Source of the DNA: Clostridium sp. CAG:964 | GTDB taxonomy: Bacteria > Bacillota > Clostridia > Oscillospirales > Acutalibacteraceae | Assembly: GCA_000435335.1 (NCBI GenBank) | Contig: FR891336.1 | Coordinates: 1 to 51,381 of the forward strand | Direction of reading: 5' to 3' | Length of the DNA: 51,381 bases | Translations under genes and position numbers: made by a program | In this document: positions 33,384 to 43,195 of the stretch, piece by piece | How the letters are laid out: each line of letters opens with the position of its first letter | Position numbering within the stretch: position 1 is the stretch's first letter | Notes under the pieces: generated by a model | Told to the model about the DNA's origin: nothing | What the model saw: the letters and a program-made list of their open reading frames with translations, nothing else | The model's database searches: none

Positions 33384-33431
33384 TATATTCAAAAGCAGGT
33401 AAACTACTTGAACATACTAAGGAGAATTATT

Positions 33432-34103
33432 ATGCAAAAAATAAAAGGCGTTCTGTTTGATATGGACGGACTGATGATAGATACCGAAAAATGGCTTCAA
33501 AAATACTATGTACAGGCGGCAGAAAGGCTGGGCTTTCCTATGAAGCCGGAGCATGTGCTTGAAATACGCAGTCTGCCGGCGGAGTACGCCGTACCAAAGC
33601 TGCAAAAGCTTGTGTGCCCCGACTTTGACTATTATGCGGTTAAAAATTTGCGAAAAATATATATGAAGGAGCATATCGAAAGGTATGGCTTAGAAAAGAA
33701 AAAAGGTCTTGACCAGCTGTTAAAATACATAAAGGAATGCGGACTGAAATGCTCTGTAGCTACCGCCACAGCTCCGGACAGAACAAGAGAATATTTGTCT
33801 AAGCTGAATATTTTGGAGTATTTTGACCAAATAGTTTGTGCCTCTATGGTTAAGCACGGCAAGCCGCAGCCGGATATTTATATTGAGGCGGCACACAGGC
33901 TTTCTCTTGAGCCTGAACAGTGTGTTGCACTTGAGGATTCTCCAAACGGTGTGCTTGCCGCAGTAAGAGCCGGTTGTGTAACCGTTATGGTGCCCGACCT
34001 GACACAGCCCGACGAAGAAACTGCCAAGATAATCTACAAAAAGGCAGACGATTTGTCACAGGTAATAGATATTATAAAGGATATAAACAATAAAGCTGAT
34101 TAA
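33432..34103 (+). CDS. HAD phosphatase, beta-phosphoglucomutase-like
   Basis: About 223 residues. Motif I FDMDGLMIDTE (about 8-18), motif II VATATA (about 112), motif III Lys in VKHGKPQPDIY (about 145) and motif IV LEDSPNGVLAA (about 169) are complete. The DGLxxDTE and EDSxxG wording points to the beta-phosphoglucomutase/sugar-phosphatase branch. The start at 33432 is chosen for the AAGGAG 8 nt upstream; an in-frame TTG at 33408 has none. It precedes sbcD by 13 nt and is probably co-transcribed with it. Confidence 0.85.
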   Translation: MQKIKGVLFDMDGLMIDTEKWLQKYYVQAAERLGFPMKPEHVLEIRSLPAEYAVPKLQKLVCPDFDYYAVKNLRKIYMKEHIERYGLEKKKGLDQLLKYIKECGLKCSVATATAPDRTREYLSKLNILEYFDQIVCASMVKHGKPQPDIYIEAAHRLSLEPEQCVALEDSPNGVLAAVRAGCVTVMVPDLTQPDEETAKIIYKKADDLSQVIDIIKDINNKAD

Positions 34104-34116
34104 AAGAGGAATTGCA

Positions 34117-35241
34117 ATGATAAAGCTTTTGCATTTGTCAGATTTGCATATAGGTAAAATCGTAAACGAAATAAATATGCTGTCTGACCAAAAATATATA
34201 CTTAACGAAATACTGGATATTATTAAAAAGGAAAAGCCGAACGGTGTGCTGATAGCCGGCGATGTTTACGACAAAAGCGTACCCTCTGCCGAAGCTGTAG
34301 AGCTTTATGACAATTTTATAACACGGTTGGCAGAGCTTGACACTGCCGTTTATATAATAAGCGGCAACCACGACTCCCCCGAAAGGCTGGGCTTTTGCAG
34401 CAGGCTTATACGCTCCGGTAATATTTTCGTTGACGCTGTATTTAACGGCAAGGCAAACAAGCATACCCTTTGTGTGAATAGCAAAAATGTAAATATTTAT
34501 ACACTGCCCTTTATAAAGCCTGCCAATGTAAAAGCCTTTTACGGCGGTGAAATAAACGACTATACACAGGCGGTAAAAACTGTGCTTGAAAATACTGAAA
34601 TTGACAAAAATGCCGTAAACATACTTGCTGCACACCAGTTTGTAACAGGCACAGGCACAGCTGTAAGAGCCGATTCGGAAAATGTTTCGGTAGGAGGTGT
34701 AGACAATGTAGATGCCGCTGTCTTTGCCGACTTTGACTATGTAGCGTTGGGACATTTACATACAAGGCAGAGTGCTGCCCGTAATGTTGCTTACTGCGGT
34801 ACTCCGCTGAAATATTCGTCCTCTGAATGCAACGGCAAGAAGTGTGCGGTTATGGTGGAAATAGACGGTAAGGACATATCCACAAGGGAAATTCCTCTTG
34901 TGCCTATGCGTGATATGCGGATAATAAAGGGAACCCTGAGGGAGCTTACAGACACACCCCAAGGCAACACAGACGATTATATATTTGCAGTGCTTACCGA
35001 TGAGGCAGAGCCTATAGACCCTATGGGCAGTTTGCGTAGTGTGTACCCGAATATTATGTCGCTTCGTTTTGACAACAGGCGTTCTAAAAGCAATGCAGAC
35101 ATACAGCTTGCTAAAATAACAAACAAAACACCCGTTCAGCTTTTTGCGGAATTTTACGAAATGCAAAACAACATTGAGCTGACAAAGGAGCAGGCAGACC
35201 TTGTAAAAAGCATATTTGCCTGTATGGAGGAGGAGCAATGA
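34117..35241 (+). CDS. sbcD: Exonuclease SbcCD subunit D
   Basis: A 374-residue Mre11-type metallophosphoesterase. LHLSDLHIG (5-13), AGDVYD (about 46), SGNHDSPER (about 88) and ALGHLHTRQ (about 210) carry the two-metal active site. Together with SbcC it opens and trims hairpin and blocked DNA ends. AAGAGGAATTGCA precedes the ATG. Its stop overlaps the sbcC start by 4 nt (ATGA), implying coupled translation. Confidence 0.95.
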   Translation: MIKLLHLSDLHIGKIVNEINMLSDQKYILNEILDIIKKEKPNGVLIAGDVYDKSVPSAEAVELYDNFITRLAELDTAVYIISGNHDSPERLGFCSRLIRSGNIFVDAVFNGKANKHTLCVNSKNVNIYTLPFIKPANVKAFYGGEINDYTQAVKTVLENTEIDKNAVNILAAHQFVTGTGTAVRADSENVSVGGVDNVDAAVFADFDYVALGHLHTRQSAARNVAYCGTPLKYSSSECNGKKCAVMVEIDGKDISTREIPLVPMRDMRIIKGTLRELTDTPQGNTDDYIFAVLTDEAEPIDPMGSLRSVYPNIMSLRFDNRRSKSNADIQLAKITNKTPVQLFAEFYEMQNNIELTKEQADLVKSIFACMEEEQ

Positions 35242-38200
35242 AGCCGGTAAATTTAACTATAAGTGCCTTTGGCCCTTATGCCGACAAAGTTAATGTGGAT
35301 TTTGAAAAATTTGGCGGCAGGGGGTTGTTTTTAATAACAGGAAATACCGGCGCGGGCAAAACCACTATATTTGACGCAATATGCTTTGCACTGTATGGCA
35401 GGGCAAGCGGCACAAACAGAACAGGCGATATGTTCAGAAGTGACTTTGCCAAGCCGCAGACTAAAACCTTTGTTAAGCTTGTTTTTCAGCACAACGGCAG
35501 CTTATATACAGTTGAACGCAGTCCGGAATATATTCGTCCCTCCAAAAGGGGCACAGGCGAAACCAAGCAGGCGGCAGAGGCGGTGCTTACTATGCCTACA
35601 GGTCAGGTCATAACCAAAACTACCGCCGTTACAAGGTATATAGAAAATATTCTTAGGGTTGACTACGACAGATTTACACAGCTTGCTATGATAGCACAGG
35701 GAGATTTTCTAAAGCTTTTACTTGCCGACAGCAAAGACAGGGGAGAAATATTCAGAAATATTTTTAACACCTCTCTGTACCAAAGCTTTCAGGCAAAATT
35801 ACAGGCTATGACAAAAGAGGCAGAGGACAAAGCACTACAGACAAAGACTACACTAAAAGAAAATATAGCCTCTGTAAAGGCAGAGCCGCAGGTGGTTTCA
35901 AAACTGCAGGAGCTTGACCCACAGCACAACTCTAAGAAAATAGCGGAGCTTATAAGCACAGTTATAAACCAACAGGGAGAAAGCCTTGGGCAGACGGAAA
36001 AGGAGCTTGCAGAACAAAAGGAGGAAAGGCAAAGCCTTACAGCTGTTATAACCAATGCCGAAAGGTCTAATAAACAGCTGCAGGATTTAGAAAAATCGCA
36101 GAAAAGACTGGCAGATTTAACAAAGCGGCAGCAAAGCATGGCTGACCTGAAATCAGCTACAGACACAGCCAATATGCTTTTAAAAAACATTGTCCCTGTT
36201 GACAATAACTACTCTGCCGCAAAGAAAGAACACAACGAGCAGAAGAAGAAAATTGACGGGCTTAATGAGCAGTTGAAAATTTCACAGCAGCAGCTTGAAA
36301 TTGCCGCCCAACAGCTTCAAAACGCCCAACAGCAGCAGCCCAAGGCTGAAGAAACACGCACTCTTTTGGCAAAGCTTCAACAGCAGGAGGGCAGTTATGA
36401 CCGCCTTGAAAGGCTTAACAGCGAAATAAATGGTATTAAAAAGAAAACGGATAGTCTTTTGGCTGACATAAAAGAGGCAGAAAGCCGCATTCAGCAAACC
36501 CAAAGGGATAAAACCACCCTTGAACAAAATATAAATTCGTTGGTCGACAGCCCTGCACAGCTTGAAAGCACAAAGGCAGAACAGGCAGCTCTTGAGCAAA
36601 GGTTAAATACGCTGAATCAGCTTTTGAGCCATATGCAGGAGATTAATAAAAATACAAAGCTGTACGCAAATGCGAAAAAGGAATATATAGAAACAGAGCA
36701 CATATACCAACAAAGCCGCAGTAACCTAAACCAAATGGAGGATTTGTACTACCGTGGTCAGGCCGGAATATTGGCACAAAAGCTTACCGAGGGCAGCAGA
36801 TGCCCTGTGTGCGGCTCTATAGTTCACCCTTTTCCGGCACAGTGCGAGGACAATGTGCCTACAAAGGAACAGCTTGACAGTCTAAAAGCTGAAAACGACC
36901 AACTAAAGGAAAGGCTAAGCAAGTCCAGTCAGGACGCAAATGTTTTCAATACCAAAATAAAGGACTTAAAGGAAAACGCACTGCACTGTAAAAATGCACT
37001 GGGCTTTAAAGATAAACAGCTGGATATTAAAGACATACAGGCGTTTATAGCCAATACAGAAGAACGCAGTAAAATTCTTGCTAAAGGTAAAATTGTAATT
37101 GAGAAAAACATTAAAGCCCTTGAGCAAAGCAAAAAACAGCTGGCTGATGTTACAAAAATGCTTGACTCCATACAGACAAGCCTAAATGACCTTACACAGA
37201 AAAAGGCTGCATATTCCTCATCTTTTACAGAAAAAAATAAGCAGATACAGCAGCTAAGTAAGGAGCTTGAGTACAGCAGCAAATCACAGTTGACAGAGAA
37301 AATTAAGCAGTGCCGTGAATTTATTAATTCCTCACAAAGGGCATTACAGCGAGCACAGCAGGAGCATACGGCTATACAGAACAAAGCTGCCGGCATAAAT
37401 AGCGGTATCGAAGCTGCGGCGGCAGAAAAGAAAAAGTGGCACAAAAAGGCACTTGACATTGCCGAGAAATTGCAGCAGCTTTTTAAAGAATACGGCTTTG
37501 AGGGCTACCAAGAATACCGCAGTAAAATATTAAGTGAAGAAGAAATAAAGGCGAATCAGCAAGAAATCGACATATACAAAACCCGGCTTTCCTCCGAAAA
37601 GGCTACGGTAGAGCTTTTAACCAAGGAAACCGCCTCGGTACAGTATGTTGACACTACCGCACTGAACCAAAGGCTTGAAAAGCTGAAAGCAAGAATAGAA
37701 GCTACAGAAAAGCAAAGGCTTGCCTTGTACTCTTACTTTACACATAACCAAGGTGTTTTGGAAAAAATTAAGAAGAGTATTAGCATTCTAAACAGTCAGC
37801 TTGAAAACCTTGTAATGCTTAAAAACCTAAGCGACACCGCCAACGGCAGGCTTACCGGAAAAGAAAAAATTCCTTTTGAGCAGTACATACAGGGGGCATA
37901 TTTTCAGCAAATTATTTCGCAGGCTAACCTAAGGCTTTCAAAAATGACAAATCAGCGTTATATACTTGTGCACAGGCAGGGCGGCAGTAAGCAGGGAAAG
38001 TCCGGACTGGAGCTTGATGTACTGGATAATTACACCAACCGTATCAGAAGTGTAAAATCTCTGTCGGGGGGAGAATCCTTTAAGGCTTCGCTGTCAATGG
38101 CTCTGGGACTTTCTGATGTTATACAACAGCAGTCCGGCGGTGTGCAGATTGACGCAATGTTTGTTGACGAGGGCTTTGGCTCACTTGACGATGAGTCTTT

Positions 38201-38351
38201 AAACTCCGCAATTAATATTTTAAACGGCTTAACGGACGGCAACAGACTTGTAGGTATAATATCCCATGTAAGCGAGCTAAAGTCTGCCATAGACAACAAG
38301 ATTATTGTTACAGCTTCACCTACAGGCAGCAGTGTAACGGTACAGGCATAA
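35238..38351 (+). CDS. sbcC: Exonuclease SbcCD subunit C
   Basis: A 1037-residue SMC/Rad50-like ATPase. Walker A is GNTGAGKTTIFDAI (about 35-48). Long coiled coils at about 180-500 and 540-860 surround a zinc hook, CPVCGSIVHP, at about 515-525. The signature motif SLSGGESFKASL and Walker B AMFVDEGFGSLD lie near the C-terminus. The coiled coils are rich in Gln and Lys. Paired with sbcD, which supplies the nuclease. Complete and of normal length. Confidence 0.96.
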   Translation: MKPVNLTISAFGPYADKVNVDFEKFGGRGLFLITGNTGAGKTTIFDAICFALYGRASGTNRTGDMFRSDFAKPQTKTFVKLVFQHNGSLYTVERSPEYIRPSKRGTGETKQAAEAVLTMPTGQVITKTTAVTRYIENILRVDYDRFTQLAMIAQGDFLKLLLADSKDRGEIFRNIFNTSLYQSFQAKLQAMTKEAEDKALQTKTTLKENIASVKAEPQVVSKLQELDPQHNSKKIAELISTVINQQGESLGQTEKELAEQKEERQSLTAVITNAERSNKQLQDLEKSQKRLADLTKRQQSMADLKSATDTANMLLKNIVPVDNNYSAAKKEHNEQKKKIDGLNEQLKISQQQLEIAAQQLQNAQQQQPKAEETRTLLAKLQQQEGSYDRLERLNSEINGIKKKTDSLLADIKEAESRIQQTQRDKTTLEQNINSLVDSPAQLESTKAEQAALEQRLNTLNQLLSHMQEINKNTKLYANAKKEYIETEHIYQQSRSNLNQMEDLYYRGQAGILAQKLTEGSRCPVCGSIVHPFPAQCEDNVPTKEQLDSLKAENDQLKERLSKSSQDANVFNTKIKDLKENALHCKNALGFKDKQLDIKDIQAFIANTEERSKILAKGKIVIEKNIKALEQSKKQLADVTKMLDSIQTSLNDLTQKKAAYSSSFTEKNKQIQQLSKELEYSSKSQLTEKIKQCREFINSSQRALQRAQQEHTAIQNKAAGINSGIEAAAAEKKKWHKKALDIAEKLQQLFKEYGFEGYQEYRSKILSEEEIKANQQEIDIYKTRLSSEKATVELLTKETASVQYVDTTALNQRLEKLKARIEATEKQRLALYSYFTHNQGVLEKIKKSISILNSQLENLVMLKNLSDTANGRLTGKEKIPFEQYIQGAYFQQIISQANLRLSKMTNQRYILVHRQGGSKQGKSGLELDVLDNYTNRIRSVKSLSGGESFKASLSMALGLSDVIQQQSGGVQIDAMFVDEGFGSLDDESLNSAINILNGLTDGNRLVGIISHVSELKSAIDNKIIVTASPTGSSVTVQA

Positions 38352-38402
38352 GCTAACCCTGCAAAGCGGTGGTTTACAGCAGTGCTTTGCGGTATAATTA
38401 TA

Positions 38403-38431
38403 TTGACAAAATTTTAACGCAGTAATAAGAT
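38403..38431 (+). promoter_or_regulatory. Promoter of the malic enzyme gene
   Basis: TTGACA 38403-38408, 17-nt spacer, TAAGAT 38426-38431, about 60 nt before the ATG. Confidence 0.7.
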
Positions 38432-38490
38432 ATAAGTATACAATGGCGTGGTGTCTTGCCGCCGCAAATTTTCTGAAAGGAAGTTGAATA

Positions 38491-39663
38491 ATGGATATAA
38501 GAGAAGAATCCCTACAAAAGCACTACCAATGGAAAGGTAAAATAGAGGTTACAGCTGTGCCGGAGCTAAACACAGCCCACGACCTTTCACTGGCATATAC
38601 ACCGGGTGTTGCCGAGCCGTGTATGGTTATTCACAACGACTATGAAAAGTCCTTTGAATTAACAAGAAGAAGCAACCTTGTAGCAGTTGTTACAGACGGT
38701 ACAGCTGTACTGGGCTTGGGCGACATTGGCCCTGAGGCCGGTATGCCTGTTATGGAGGGCAAATGTGCCTTGTTCAAGGCCTTTGCCGATGTTGACGCTT
38801 TCCCTATATGCGTTCGCTCAAAGGATGTAGACGAAATTGTAAGAACAGTTTACTTAATTTCCGGCAGCTTTGGCGGCATTAACCTTGAGGATATTGCGGC
38901 ACCAAGGTGCTTTGAAATAGAGCGCAAGCTGAAGGAAATTTGCGACATACCTGTATTCCACGACGACCAGCACGGCACAGCAGTAGTGGTAGCCGCCGCT
39001 ACAATTAATGCCATGAAGGTAGTAAACAAACAGCTAAAGGACATAAAGGCAGTTATTAACGGTGCAGGCTCTGCCGGCATTGCTATAGCTAAGCATATGC
39101 TAAGACTGGGTGTAGGCGACCTTATTATGGTAGATGCAAAGGGAATTTTGGACGAAAATGATTCGTCCTTTAACCCGGCTCAAATAGAAATGGCAAGGCT
39201 TACCAACAAAGAAAATATTAAGGGCGGCCTAGCAGAGGCTATAAAGGGTGCAGACCTGTTTGTAGGCGTTTCTGCTCCTAATGTGCTAAAGGAAGAAATG
39301 GTTAGGTCTATGAACAAAGACGCCGTAGTATTTGCTATGGCAAACCCTACACCGGAAATTATGCCTGATGCTGCAAAAAAAGCAGGCGCAAGGGTTGTAG
39401 GAACAGGTCGCTCCGACTTTCCTAACCAAATTAACAATGTGCTTGCTTTCCCCGGTATATTCCGTGGTGCCTTGGACTGCCGTGCAAAGGAAATTAACGA
39501 CGATATGAATGTTGCGGCGTCATATGCTATTGCAGGCTTGGTTACAGAAGATAGGTTAAGCGAGGACTACATTTTGCCTGACGCACTTGACAAGCGTATA
39601 GGCAAGGCTGTAGCCGCCGCTGTAACAAAGGCAGCCAGAAGGTCCGGCGTGGCACAGCTGTAA
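38491..39663 (+). CDS. NAD(P)-dependent malic enzyme (short form)
   Basis: A 390-residue oxidative decarboxylase of malate to pyruvate. LAYTPGVAEPC (about 31-41), VVTDGTAVLGLGDIGP (about 67-82), VFHDDQHGTAVV (about 152-163) and the Rossmann segment INGAGSAGIAIAK (about 189-201) match bacterial short malic enzymes without a phosphotransacetylase fusion. It feeds pyruvate/NAD(P)H metabolism. GAAAGGAAG precedes the ATG. It stands alone between a promoter and a strong terminator. Confidence 0.95.
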   Translation: MDIREESLQKHYQWKGKIEVTAVPELNTAHDLSLAYTPGVAEPCMVIHNDYEKSFELTRRSNLVAVVTDGTAVLGLGDIGPEAGMPVMEGKCALFKAFADVDAFPICVRSKDVDEIVRTVYLISGSFGGINLEDIAAPRCFEIERKLKEICDIPVFHDDQHGTAVVVAAATINAMKVVNKQLKDIKAVINGAGSAGIAIAKHMLRLGVGDLIMVDAKGILDENDSSFNPAQIEMARLTNKENIKGGLAEAIKGADLFVGVSAPNVLKEEMVRSMNKDAVVFAMANPTPEIMPDAAKKAGARVVGTGRSDFPNQINNVLAFPGIFRGALDCRAKEINDDMNVAASYAIAGLVTEDRLSEDYILPDALDKRIGKAVAAAVTKAARRSGVAQL

Positions 39664-39723
39664 TTCGGTGCTTTAAGGTTTTTATAAGGCGATTTAAGGT
39701 CTGAATTTATAATTAGGCAAGCA

Positions 39724-39758
39724 AACAGCCCGACTTTTTCAGTCGGGCTGTTTTGATT
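39724..39758 (+). terminator. Terminator of the malic enzyme gene
   Basis: AACAGCCCGACT pairs with AGTCGGGCTGTT, followed by TTGATTT. Confidence 0.88.
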
Positions 39759-39796
39759 TATATTCACAGCCTGTTTTAATAATAGCTTGCAGCCTA

Positions 39797-39825
39797 TTGA
39801 CAAATAATTATAATTATGTGATAAT
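39797..39825 (+). promoter_or_regulatory. Promoter of valS
   Basis: TTGACA 39797-39802, 17-nt spacer, GATAAT 39820-39825. The leader of about 135 nt has no T-box sequence, so valS is not under the T-box control that governs cysS. Confidence 0.65.
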
Positions 39826-39970
39826 TAACACAGATTTTGTAAAGTAATTTTTTATATGACACAATATTTTGTATATAAAATGCAGTTGCAGGGTGTTTGG
39901 TTTAAAGGCAAGGTCTGTAATTGCTTTCTTAAATTAAGAAGTTCAAGAGAAACAAAAGGGGAGAAATCCA

Positions 39971-42589
39971 ATGGCAAAGGAGCTTGCTAAGTCTTACAAT
40001 CCCGGTGAGGTTGAGGATAAAATTTATGACTTTTGGGTAAGCAACAACTACTTTCATTCTGAAATAGACAAGGATAAAAAGCCTTATACAATAGTTATGC
40101 CGCCGCCAAATATTACAGGTCAGCTGCATATGGGCCACGCACTTGACAACACTCTGCAGGATGTTCTTATTCGTTACCGCAGAATGCAGGGCTACTGTGC
40201 ATTGTGGCTGCCGGGTACCGACCACGCCTCTATTGCAACCGAGGCGAAAATTGTAGAGGCTATGCGTAAAGAAGGCCTTACAAAAGAGGACCTTGGCAGA
40301 GAGAAATTCTTGGAGCGTGCTTGGGAATGGAAAAAGGAGTACGGCGGAAGAATTTGCGACCAGCTTAAAAAAATGGGCAGCAGCTGCGACTGGCAGAGAG
40401 AGCGCTTTACAATGGACGAGGGCTGCAACAAGGCTGTTAAAGAGGTTTTTGTAAACCTTTATAACAAAGGTCTTATTTACCGTGGCGAAAGAATAATAAA
40501 CTGGTGTCCGCATTGTATGACATCTATTTCTGACGCTGAGGTAAATTACGAGGATCAGGCCGGACATTTTTGGCATTTAAGATACCGGCTTGCAGACGGC
40601 AGCGGCCATATAGACTTGGCTACAACCCGTCCTGAAACACTGCTTGGCGATACTGCCGTAGCAGTAAACCCTAATGACGAGCGCTATAAGGATATGGTGG
40701 GCAAAATGCTTATTCTGCCTATTGTACACCGTGAAATTCCTATAGTTGCCGATGATTATGTTGAGATGGATTTCGGAACAGGCGTTGTTAAAATTACTCC
40801 TGCTCACGACCCTAACGACTTTGAGGTTGGTTTAAGACACAACCTGCCTGTTATTAATGTAATGACAGACGACGCTAAAATAACAGACGACTACCCTAAA
40901 TATGCCGGTATGGACCGCTACGAGGCAAGAAAAGCCATTGTAGCTGACCTTGAGGCTGAGGGAGCTTTAATAAAAATAGAAGATTACAACCACAATGTTG
41001 GCACCTGCTACCGCTGCGGTACAACTGTAGAGCCTAGAGTTTCTAAGCAGTGGTTCGTAAAGATGAAGCCGCTGGCACAGCCGGCTATTGACGCTGTTAA
41101 AAACGGCGAAACTAAGTTTGTACCAAGCCACTTTGAGAAAACATATTTCCACTGGCTTGAAAATATTCGTGACTGGTGTATTTCCCGTCAGCTGTGGTGG
41201 GGCCACCAAATACCGGCTTTCTACTGCGACTGCTGCGGCGAAACAGTGGTAACAAAAGAGAATACGGCTGTCTGCCCTAAGTGCGGCAAGGAGATGCGTC
41301 AGGACCCTGACACACTGGACACTTGGTTTAGCTCTGCACTGTGGCCTTTCTCTACACTGGGCTGGCCTGACCAAACAGAAGAGCTGAAGTATTTCTACCC
41401 GACTAACACACTTGTTACAGGCTACGACATTATTCCTTTCTGGGTAATGAGAATGATGTTCTCCGGCATTGAGCATACAGGCAAGGTGCCGTTTGATACT
41501 GTTCTTATTCACGGCTTGGTTCGTGACAGTCAGGGCAGAAAAATGAGTAAGTCACTTGGCAACGGTATTGACCCTCTTGAGGTTATTGACAAATACGGTG
41601 CCGACGCTTTAAGGCTTACACTTGCTACAGGCAACGCTCCCGGCAACGATATGCGTTTTTATGACGAAAGAGTTGAGTTTAGCAGTAACTTTGCAAACAA
41701 GCTGTGGAATGCGGCTCGCTTTGTGCATATGAATATAGACGACCATAATGTTGAAAACAAGCTGCCAAGCACATTGGCTACAGAGGATAAGTGGATTATA
41801 AGCACACTTAACAATGTAGCGAAAGAGGTAACAGAAAACCTTGATAAGTTTGAGCTGGGCATAGCTGTACAAAAGGTGTTTGACTTTATTTGGGACTGCT
41901 ATTGCGACTGGTACATAGAGCTGGCAAAGTCACGCCTGCAGGGTACAGACGCTTCTGCACAAAACGCAAGACAGGTGCTTGTATGGGTGCTTGACAGAGC
42001 ACTAAGACTGTTGCATCCGTTTATGCCGTTTATCACAGAGGAAATATGGCAAACTCTGCCTCATACCGGCGACACAATTATGCTGGCTGAGTTCCCTAAG
42101 TTTACACAGGAGCTTGATTTCCCTGAGGCAAGAGAGGAAATGGAAGTAGTAATGAACGGTATTCGTGCCATCAGAACACGCCGTTCAGAAATGAATGTAC
42201 CTCCGTCAAGAAAAGCCAAGGTTTACATTGCAACCGACAAAAAGACAATTTTTGAAAACGGCGCACCGTTTATCTGCAAGCTTGCCTCTGCAAGTGAGGT
42301 TGAAGTGGCAGACAGCTTTGAAATTGAGGGTGCTGTTACGGTTGTAACTGCCGAGGCTAAAATATATATCCCAATGAGCGAGCTTGTAGACAAGGAAGAG
42401 GAGCTGGCAAGACTAAACAAAGAACTTGCCAAAACCGAAAAAATGCTTGCTCAGTCTGAAGGTAAGCTGAATAATCAGGGCTTTGTTTCCAAGGCACCTG
42501 CCGCCGTAATCGAAAAGGTTAAGGGACAGGCAGCAAAGGAAAGAGAAAAAATTGCCATGATAAAGGCTGCCATAGACGCTTTAATTTGA
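39971..42589 (+). CDS. valS: Valyl-tRNA synthetase
   Basis: An 872-residue class I synthetase. The HIGH-type motif HMGH lies in ITGQLHMGHALDN (about 48-60). The editing (CP1) domain includes TTRPETLLGDTAVAV. Zinc-ribbon cysteine pairs are seen (CYRCGT, CDCCGE, CPKCGK). The KMSKS loop is GRKMSKSLGNG (about 523). The C-terminal coiled-coil arm (about 805-872) is present. AGGGGAGAAATCCA precedes the ATG. Complete, monocistronic, closed by a strong terminator. Confidence 0.97.
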   Translation: MAKELAKSYNPGEVEDKIYDFWVSNNYFHSEIDKDKKPYTIVMPPPNITGQLHMGHALDNTLQDVLIRYRRMQGYCALWLPGTDHASIATEAKIVEAMRKEGLTKEDLGREKFLERAWEWKKEYGGRICDQLKKMGSSCDWQRERFTMDEGCNKAVKEVFVNLYNKGLIYRGERIINWCPHCMTSISDAEVNYEDQAGHFWHLRYRLADGSGHIDLATTRPETLLGDTAVAVNPNDERYKDMVGKMLILPIVHREIPIVADDYVEMDFGTGVVKITPAHDPNDFEVGLRHNLPVINVMTDDAKITDDYPKYAGMDRYEARKAIVADLEAEGALIKIEDYNHNVGTCYRCGTTVEPRVSKQWFVKMKPLAQPAIDAVKNGETKFVPSHFEKTYFHWLENIRDWCISRQLWWGHQIPAFYCDCCGETVVTKENTAVCPKCGKEMRQDPDTLDTWFSSALWPFSTLGWPDQTEELKYFYPTNTLVTGYDIIPFWVMRMMFSGIEHTGKVPFDTVLIHGLVRDSQGRKMSKSLGNGIDPLEVIDKYGADALRLTLATGNAPGNDMRFYDERVEFSSNFANKLWNAARFVHMNIDDHNVENKLPSTLATEDKWIISTLNNVAKEVTENLDKFELGIAVQKVFDFIWDCYCDWYIELAKSRLQGTDASAQNARQVLVWVLDRALRLLHPFMPFITEEIWQTLPHTGDTIMLAEFPKFTQELDFPEAREEMEVVMNGIRAIRTRRSEMNVPPSRKAKVYIATDKKTIFENGAPFICKLASASEVEVADSFEIEGAVTVVTAEAKIYIPMSELVDKEEELARLNKELAKTEKMLAQSEGKLNNQGFVSKAPAAVIEKVKGQAAKEREKIAMIKAAIDALI

Positions 42590-42624
42590 TTATAAGTTAT
42601 TAAATATTTTTCTGAAATTCAAAG

Positions 42625-42665
42625 CAAAACCGCCTGTAGCGTAACAGCTACAGGCGGTTTTGCTG
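42625..42665 (+). terminator. Terminator of valS
   Basis: CAAAACCGCCTGTAGC pairs with GCTACAGGCGGTTTTG, followed by CTGTTT. A 16-bp stem. Confidence 0.9.
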
Positions 42666-42840
42666 TTTGCCCGAAACAGACAGTAAGCGGTCTATGATTT
42701 TGCAGCTTTTCTTTGATTTAAGTAAAATCGGATTAAATATATAGAATTTCCATAATGGCAAAATTTATGTGAATTGCGTTGTTTTTTTATTTTTATATTA
42801 TATCAACTTTGTTTATATCATAGAAATTCCGAATATATTA

Positions 42841-42869
42841 TTGACAATTTTGCAATAAAAGCCTACAAT
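42841..42869 (+). promoter_or_regulatory. Promoter and long leader of the BIG2/CHAP gene
   Basis: TTGACA 42841-42846, 17-nt spacer, TACAAT 42864-42869. This gives a roughly 320-nt untranslated leader before the ATG at 43196. The leader is A/T-rich with a small AGGCGGTACTGCCTTT hairpin near 43086-43101. I do not recognise a riboswitch. The stretch 42666-42840 shows nothing. Confidence 0.6.
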
Positions 42870-43195
42870 ATGTGACATATAGATTAAAATTTTGTAATAT
42901 TATGGGCTAATAAGGGCACGAAATTTCAAAAAGCAGCTTTAGAATTAAAATTAAAATTTATAAAAATGTTCTAAAATATGCTCTGTCCTTTACAGCTGAT
43001 ATAAATTTATACTATTGTAATTATTACGACAATAAGTTAAAGACTGTAGTTGCTTGCGGGTGCTTTTATATAGCTGTATGTATTAGGCGGTACTGCCTTT
43101 AGCATAAGTGCATAATATTATTTAAATTATATATTTGCAAATGCCTAAGCATTACATTTTTTGAAAGGTAGTTGTATACAAAAGGAGAATTGTTA

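Noticed and set aside
35789..37459. Long minus-strand frames inside sbcC
   Set aside because: Shadows caused by the Gln/Lys-rich coiled-coil codons; no start signals.
39826..39970. T-box leader before valS
   Set aside because: No GGGTGGNACCRCG sequence or terminator is present in the leader.
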